A stretch of DNA of 64,000 nt. Source: Myoxocephalus aenaeus (lineage: Eukaryota > Chordata > Actinopteri > Perciformes > Cottidae). The stretch lies in contig JBAMJR010000161.1 in NCBI GenBank assembly GCA_038501785.1, positions 1,429,001-1,493,000 of the forward strand. The letters are read 5' to 3'. Positions 58,139-64,000 of the stretch are shown piece after piece. A model generated the notes under the pieces. It saw only the letters and a list, made by a program, of their open reading frames with translations. It did no database searches and was not told where the DNA came from. How positions within the stretch are numbered: position 1 is the stretch's first letter; every line of letters starts with the position of its first letter. The translations under genes and the position numbers were made by a program.

Positions 58139-60450
58139 TTACTTTTCAGTGAGTGACAGCTGCAGGATCCTCTCCAGCTCATCCTCTTCCTCCTTCTGCT
58201 TCCTGTGACAAGAATAGGAAATAAAGCTCTTCAGTCAGAACAATGACAGCCCTTTAAAATAATTACTATGTTTTCACTCTCTCACTCAGGTTTCTTCCCT
58301 TTTTTCCATGTGAAAGGGTTTTTATTATCTTTATTTGGGGGAGTTTTTCCTAATCCGATGTGAGGTCCCGGGACAGGGATGTTATGTGTACAGATTGTAA
58401 AGCCCTCCGAGGCAAACTTGTATTTGTGATGTTGGACTATATAAAATAAACTGAATTGAATGTGATATTTTCTTTTTGTAAAAAAAATGTTTTATTTACA
58501 AGTTTCTTGATGCCTATTCTAAAGACATTATAATAACACTGCAGCTAAAAGGTTATATTACTGTAATAATATCAGACTTAGTATTTATTTTAGATAGTAG
58601 CATGGCAGCATTCATTTGGAAAAGCAAAACAAAATTCTAGCCTACTGTAATTCAAGGAATCCTGAACTATCTGAACCATGTATTTATTGTACCATCTTGG
58701 TATTAAAGTGCACAACTAACAACATGGAACAGCAGAAATGAACCTATTCTAACACCTACTGTGCAAAAAACTGTTTGAGATGAAAGAGCTGACTGTAGTA
58801 CTCCCTATGTGGGCACCCTCTGTTAAAGGGTTAGGGGTCTAAAGCCAGGCGGCAGGAGATGCGGGTGTGTGGGCGTCCTCCCACAGTCCAAAGACATGCA
58901 AGGTCAGTTTGTGAATGGCCGTCTGTCAACATCTGTATTAGCCGCGGGCTGGCCCGGGTGAAGGTGTGTAGGGTTTATTTTGTTTTAGGTAAGCTAAAGC
59001 CAGATTGCTCCCAACCATCTCTTTGTATTCCCCCCGCCTCACCTGTCCATCTCCTCCTGCTCCAGGCACGACATCTCCATGGCGATACGCAGCTGCTCGT
59101 CGAAGTTTGACGCGACACCGAAGTGTCCCGAAAACCGCGGATTGGACACTGTGCTGTAGGAGAGCGGGGAGTTGGCGGTGGGGGTGGGGTCAGGCGGGGA
59201 GACCGCAGCAGGCTGGTTGGGGACGGCAGTGTCCTCTCCCTCTCGGCTGGCCAGTGAGATGGTCAGAGACTCCTGGATTGCCCTGAGAAAAGAAAGAAAT
59301 TAAGATTGAGACTGAAGTGTTATTAAACAAAGAGATATCTTAACAAGGGAAGTTTCGCTGCTGGGCTCAATTACAGGATGTCTGGGAGTTGCTGCTCCCA
59401 AGAGAAGGTGGAAAGAAAAAGCCAATCACTGAACTCTATTTAGAGACGTTTAATTAAATTACTTCACAAGTCAGAGCTTTCCCTGAATAAGAAGGAATTC
59501 TGAATAGACACGAGTAAAACCACATGATGGTTCTACAGTAACTACAAATGTCCTAATTTAGAACAAACCCACACCAACTTCCGTCTGGGGTGAACTGAAT
59601 CGAGTTGATTAAGTAGGCTGCCTGGATGACAGTCTCAAGCTCTGCTAAAGCTAGTTGATTTTTCATCCTTATTTGTGATTATCTTAGTTTATAAAGTACA
59701 AAATCTAGAGGGGGAAAAATCCAAGAAATATCACAGAAAAACATATATAAAAAAATAATATATGTATATCTCTGGTTTTTGTACTTGACATTGACTTAAT
59801 AAATTCATGGATGCTATATTACTCAATGCTTAAAACATAACTGATGCACTCTGTTAACGGGAGAGTTCACCGAGAACATTCGCACCAGTTTGAGGCGCGT
59901 GAACCAGCCTGTAAAGAAACAAGTCTGAAGTTCAGCTCACCTCTCAAGCTGAGAGTCTTCCTCGAACAACGGAGACGGGGGCACCGGGCGGGTGTTGGTC
60001 AGGGCCTCCCAGATGGTCACCTAAAAACCACACAGGTGTTAAGCCACTGGCTTTATATGTAAAAAGCAAAGAATCAATGATCACAACTGAAGCGTAACTC
60101 TGAGATTAATTAGGAGTTCTTTGACTGACTTGGTCGCTCTCTGTGCCGGCGTCCAGCAGGCTCTGCTGGATGGCGAACTGCAGTAGGTTGTCATCCTCGT
60201 CCCTCATTGGCTCGCTGCGGCCTGGACCGAGGGTGGTGTAGTCTGCGGGGGGCTCAAACACCGAGGGGTCCACCTCACAGTGGAAGGGAGGTGGAGCTTG
60301 ACCTGGGTGAAGACGAGTCACAACATTACTGTAATGTACATGCAAGTAAAAGGTATGTCCTTTTTTTTTTATGACGACTCAAGCCTGTGATCTGTGCTGG
60401 AAACAACCGACCTTACATTTTAAAAAAGGTGCAATTTCTTTTATTAAAAA

Positions 60451-60502
<52 letters not shown>

Positions 60503-63500
60503 TATGGCATACTATAATATAATTACATTATTCTGCATTATGATTGATAATTTGCGAGGCAACTCTTGCGCTCTGGTAAAAAAAGATTTGACTTTCAGAA
60601 CAAGCTAATACTTTAATTCTATGTTTTTGAAATATATTAGGTATTAATGAATTAAAGGATAAGTAGCTTATATTTACCAGCTTCTTCGGAGCCCTCTGGT
60701 GTGTGAACCGTCACAGAGCTGACCGGCTCGTCGCAGCCACACAGGTTACTGAAAGTCACTCTGGCATTCAAGACGTGAAACAGGGGAATCTCTGGGGGAG
60801 TGATAGAGATTTAAATGGATGATTATTCCAGTAAAACCAGTGGGCAGTGGGCAGTGGGAATGAAAACGCACAGTAAGAATCATGAATGTCGAGTTGGGTG
60901 AACTACACGCATAGAAATGACTCCAGAATAAAGCTTTTAGTTTTTATTATTTTAGTTCTAACATGTCACTATATTGAGCTACAGCTAATGTCCAGAGCGG
61001 TGGTAGAAAATAGACGTGTCACCTTGTCCCAAGGTTTAATAAAATCAAGACACCCATCTAGCTCCACACAGGAAGTGACCCACACTGTGTGACCTCTCGT
61101 TAGTGATGGCGAGATGAAGCTTCCTGAAGCATTGAAGCTTTCCATCCAATTGGTTCGGTCATGGGCCGAAGCTTCATGGGGCTTCATTTGCTCTACTGCC
61201 CCACCAAGTGGACATACATGTAAAACAGGCAGCGTGATCACAACGACACCATGGCTTTGGTGTGTGAAGCTTTGAATTGAATAAATTATGTTTGTGACGC
61301 CAATACATCAATTATTAACTTATTAATATTGTGTCTATCTTTATGATATAATGGCGGGGTCAAAATCAAAAGGTGGAAACAAATTGGGAAGAGAGTTGTG
61401 ATGTGACTGTGGGTCAGTGGTTAGATTACCCGTCTTTCAGTCAGAGGATCGGTGTTTTGAGCCTCAGCTCCGCTAGTCCATGTTGATGTGTCCAAGAACT
61501 TTTCCACAGTGCTGGGCTTTTTGAGACTATTTTGCCTGCTTTATAAAATACCTTTTCACAGGCACAGATGACGCTGGGGTACAGAGAGGAAGTCCATTGA
61601 GTTTCGCTGCCTCTTATATTTCAAATCGCACGGCAAACCCACGAACCATTTTCTGAATCAGTCACGTGGTACGGCCGGCTCGCGAGGCTTCGAACGTCAC
61701 CACATACGTCATCGACACGAGCCTCGATACGCGCTTCACCAAAATCTACCTGGATTACTCGACACGCGCATCGAAGCCTCGACACGAAAGGACACATCAC
61801 TACCTCTCGTACCCACCTATCTTGACAGGGAAGCCTGGCGGCAGGCGCAGGGTGATGAAGTCACGCAGCTTGGCAAAGTGGGCGTTGGAGATGGCCATGA
61901 GGTCGATGATGGGCGTCACCTGCTCGGCCAGGGACAGAGGGTGACTCTCACTCAACCACAGTGTCGCTTTAAACCTGGAGAAGAGAGGGAGCTTCCTGAG
62001 CAAACTGGTCCACAATAAAAGCTCTCCTGCTGCTTTTGGTGATGAACTTGAATGTTTCCACGTCTGCATCATACCTCTGGACTTTGCTGGTAAGATCACC
62101 GGGACGTCCGATGTCCCGGCTGTTCAAGTTGAACTCTGGGTTGAAGTACTCGTCAGCTGTGATGGCTGTGGGGTTGTGAGGACTGGCACACTGGGACACA
62201 TTACTCTGAGAGAAACCCAGAGAGAGTTGTAAGTGACTGTGTTCATCAAAGAAAGCAGCAGGTGGTGTGCATGTGGATGTGATGCACAGGTAATGTGGAG
62301 ACTCTTACCCCATTGGGAGCTGTATGTTGTTCAGCAATCCCCAGAAAGGACTGCAGAGGAGTTTTTGAGTCTGAGTGAGAATAATGTAGGGAGATGGTCA
62401 TCAATCTGCTCTATTTTTTGCTCCACAAAGAAGGAAAGGGACACACCTGGAGCAAAAGTAGCATCCTAATACATTCACGAGAAAATAACTTTGTGCCACC
62501 TAGTCACCAATTGATAGTTTTTCACAACTTAATCTGTTAAATTTAGGCTCAGATTTCTCTGCGGTTATTCTCTTGCCCAATAACACTAATTTTGACATGA
62601 TGTTCCTTCCCCATTTCTACACTTGTAAGAGCACAAGGACTTACTGTGTGGATGTAGTTTGTGTGTGTAATCACCTTTGCTCCTCGACTTATCCTGGTCC
62701 GATAGATGCTCGGTCCTTGACCGAGTCACCAGCTCCACATTGGTGGCACTGTAAACCTGGACGCACAAAAAGAAAAAATACTCTTGACACTTGTTTAAGT
62801 AAAGCTCCTGTCAACCAAAGTGTTTGGGTTAGGGTTGTGTATGGATTAAGAGTCTCTCCTGGTCTATCTTTGACAGAGCAAAATGCATATTGTGACTGTT
62901 TTGTCTGCATCTTTTCACACTATTTTCTTATCCGTGTCTCCCTTGTTAAACATTTTTTTTATCTCGAAGATAAAATCTTCACAAAAGAAAATGTATCTGT
63001 ATGCTCAAAAACACCAATATGATGTTTTATGCACCTCTTTTTTTATCTAGACATTCTTTGTAGTGTAAACAAACATTTTATTTAAAAAAATTTAACCAGT
63101 TTCTTATTTACGAATTGTTGGTATGATCCAATTAAAGAGTATGTGTTACTCTGCATACACTTGTGGCCACAAAACTGTACTAAACTCACTTCCAAATGGT
63201 CTGAACTATGTGTTTCAGCCATAGTACAGTAGGTTGGCTCATCGATCACTTACCTTCGCTTCGTACCCGCTGACCACTTCACTCTTCTCAGAGCGCCAGC
63301 CCCAGATTCCCGACTTGTTCCTAAACAAGGAAAGAGATATAGTAAGGGCTCACGGCACAGAGGATATCAGGATTTGTTTAGTGTTCATTGTGGAAACAAA
63401 ATGCATGCATGCACATAATAAATTAAACTGCAGATATCCACACGACATTAACCAATCAAGGGGGACCTTAATGAAATGCTTCTAGTTTGTGAATCTGTAC

Positions 63501-64000
63501 GCTGCATGCGCTTATTACCGTTCGAACGCAATGTTGCGTGTGTTGAGGTGCGTAGAGACGATGGGCGATGTGAGTCTCTGGGCTGTGTTCTCCTGCGATG
63601 GCTGCATGGCTGCCAGGAGGGAGGGGGCGTCCCGGGGAGACAACACCAGTGGCTCAGTGTACACCACCTGCTTCTCATGGTCCACCTCCATCACCACAGC
63701 ACCTTCATCTAAAGAGGAGCACACAAAAGACACATTTAGCAGAGTTGTTTCTAGTATTCCAGAGTGGGCTGAATCCAGTTTTCATGACAAAATCCTCCCT
63801 CCCTCCATCCATCAACCTCAGCTGTTCACTTATTTGTAAGTATGTAATGCTATTAAAGGAGCACACACACCTCCACCCTTGAAGATATAGCTGCGTCGTC
63901 CTTTCAGCCAGGTCATATGTTCGAAGCCCAGGAGGGTGGTGTCCACACGTAGACACGAGCCACTCTTCCACACCCTGTAGACGTCACTGGGACACACCTT
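58139..64000 (-). CDS. ankrd13d: ANKRD13-type ubiquitin-interacting protein (ANKRD13D-like), 3' part
   Basis: Twelve minus-strand exons, 5' to 3': 63871->64000 (edge), 63519-63708, 63254-63320, 62675-62756, 62309-62370, 62075-62205, 61817-61974, 60678-60791, 60130-60302, 59941-60020, 59043-59282, 58139-58202; phases fit. The N-terminal ankyrin repeats lie beyond the window. Visible are the GPCR-chaperone-like ANKRD13 core (RVDTTLLGFEHMTW, TADEYFNPEFN, AEQVTPIIDLMAISNAHF, LPPGFPVKIEIPLFHVLNAR) and four C-terminal ubiquitin-interacting motifs: EDDNLLQFAIQQSLLDAG, EDSQLERAIQESLTIS, FDEQLRIAMEMSCLEQ and DELERILQLSLTEK. ANKRD13A/B/D bind Lys63-linked ubiquitin chains on internalised receptors at plasma membrane and endosomes; ANKRD13C lacks UIMs. 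The core sequence fits D (or B) best; the letter is less sure than the family. A hAT-like element sits 13 bp into the intron after exon 61817-61974. Confidence 0.88.
58280..58462 (+). repeat. Dispersed repeat, probable retroelement 3' end
   Basis: It contains TTTTTCCTAATCCGATGTGA, GACAGGGATGTTATGTGTAC and TATATAAAATAAACTGAATT, a unit commonly dispersed in fish genomes. A partial second copy is at 56843-56918. It lies in the last intron of the ankrd13 gene. Confidence 0.6.
58855..58990. repeat. Possible LINE-derived fragment
   Basis: CCTCCCACAGTCCAAAGACA followed by TGCAAGGTCAG is a string typical of dispersed fish retroelement copies. It lies in an ankrd13 intron. The class is uncertain. Confidence 0.35.
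60462..60500. repeat. (AT)n microsatellite after an A run
   Basis: About 19 AT units preceded by 13 A, within an ankrd13 intron. Confidence 0.95.
61101..61802 (+). mobile_element. hAT-like/tRNA composite repeat, copy B (complete, with TSD)
   Basis: The element starts TAGTGATG and ends CATCACTA and is flanked by the perfect 8-bp direct repeat CCTCTCGT (61093-61100 and 61803-61810), diagnostic of hAT-type insertion. Subterminal regions hold many GAAGCTTC/GAAGCCTCG motifs. A tRNA-like segment (GGGTCAGTGGTTAGATTACC then a degenerate B box) is at about 61407-61475. There is no transposase ORF. It is a non-autonomous element of 702 bp. Confidence 0.85.

Overview
This is a vertebrate, almost certainly teleost (ray-finned fish) nuclear genome window. 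Genes are split into many short exons with GT-AG introns. The order rnf38 - zcchc7 - Pax2/5/8 gene recalls the human 9p13 block RNF38-MELK-PAX5-ZCCHC7. The intergenic DNA is full of (CA)n microsatellites, tRNA-derived SINEs, hAT-like and Tc1-like DNA transposons. Compact introns suggest a percomorph-like fish, but that is inference.

Layout. 1-1.2 kb: a candidate first exon (signal peptide) of a minus-strand gene that continues to the left. 1.2-21.3 kb: gene-poor DNA with microsatellites, a hAT-like element (6.7-8.0 kb), a 1.7-kb nested palindrome (12.5-14.2 kb) and low-complexity arrays. 21.3-35.5 kb: rnf38 (minus), 12 coding exons. Its introns hold a tRNA-SINE, an intact-ORF Tc1-like copy, a solo LTR joined to tRNA-Leu sequence, a perfect hairpin and a G-tract element. 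37.4-42.2 kb: zcchc7 (minus), 8 coding exons. 43.7-46.1 kb: a very compact, divergent Pax2/5/8-family gene (plus), head-to-head with zcchc7. 48.3-50.0 kb: an unrecognised four-exon multi-pass membrane protein gene (plus). 50.1-52.3 kb: a truncated hAT-like element and a second Tc1-like copy with an intact transposase. 53.1-56.7 kb: a STAP1-like PH-SH2 adaptor (plus). 58.1-64.0 kb: the 3' part of an ANKRD13-type (most like ANKRD13D) ubiquitin-binding protein gene (minus), running off the right edge.

The host genes are not an operon-like system; they are neighbours with separate roles: a RING-H2 E3 ligase, a nuclear RNA-exosome-linked zinc-knuckle protein, a paired-domain transcription factor, an immune-type signalling adaptor and an endosomal ubiquitin reader. 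All multi-exon models below were assembled by hand; in each, splice phases add up across every exon. The most unusual items are the 260-residue Pax gene (paired domain and octapeptide kept, homeodomain remnant lost, a DNA-specificity residue changed), the orphan membrane protein, two near-identical Tc1-like transposases with a 37-residue D-E spacing, the LTR-tRNA junction, and a hAT-like repeat carrying a tRNA-like promoter 13 bp from a splice donor.
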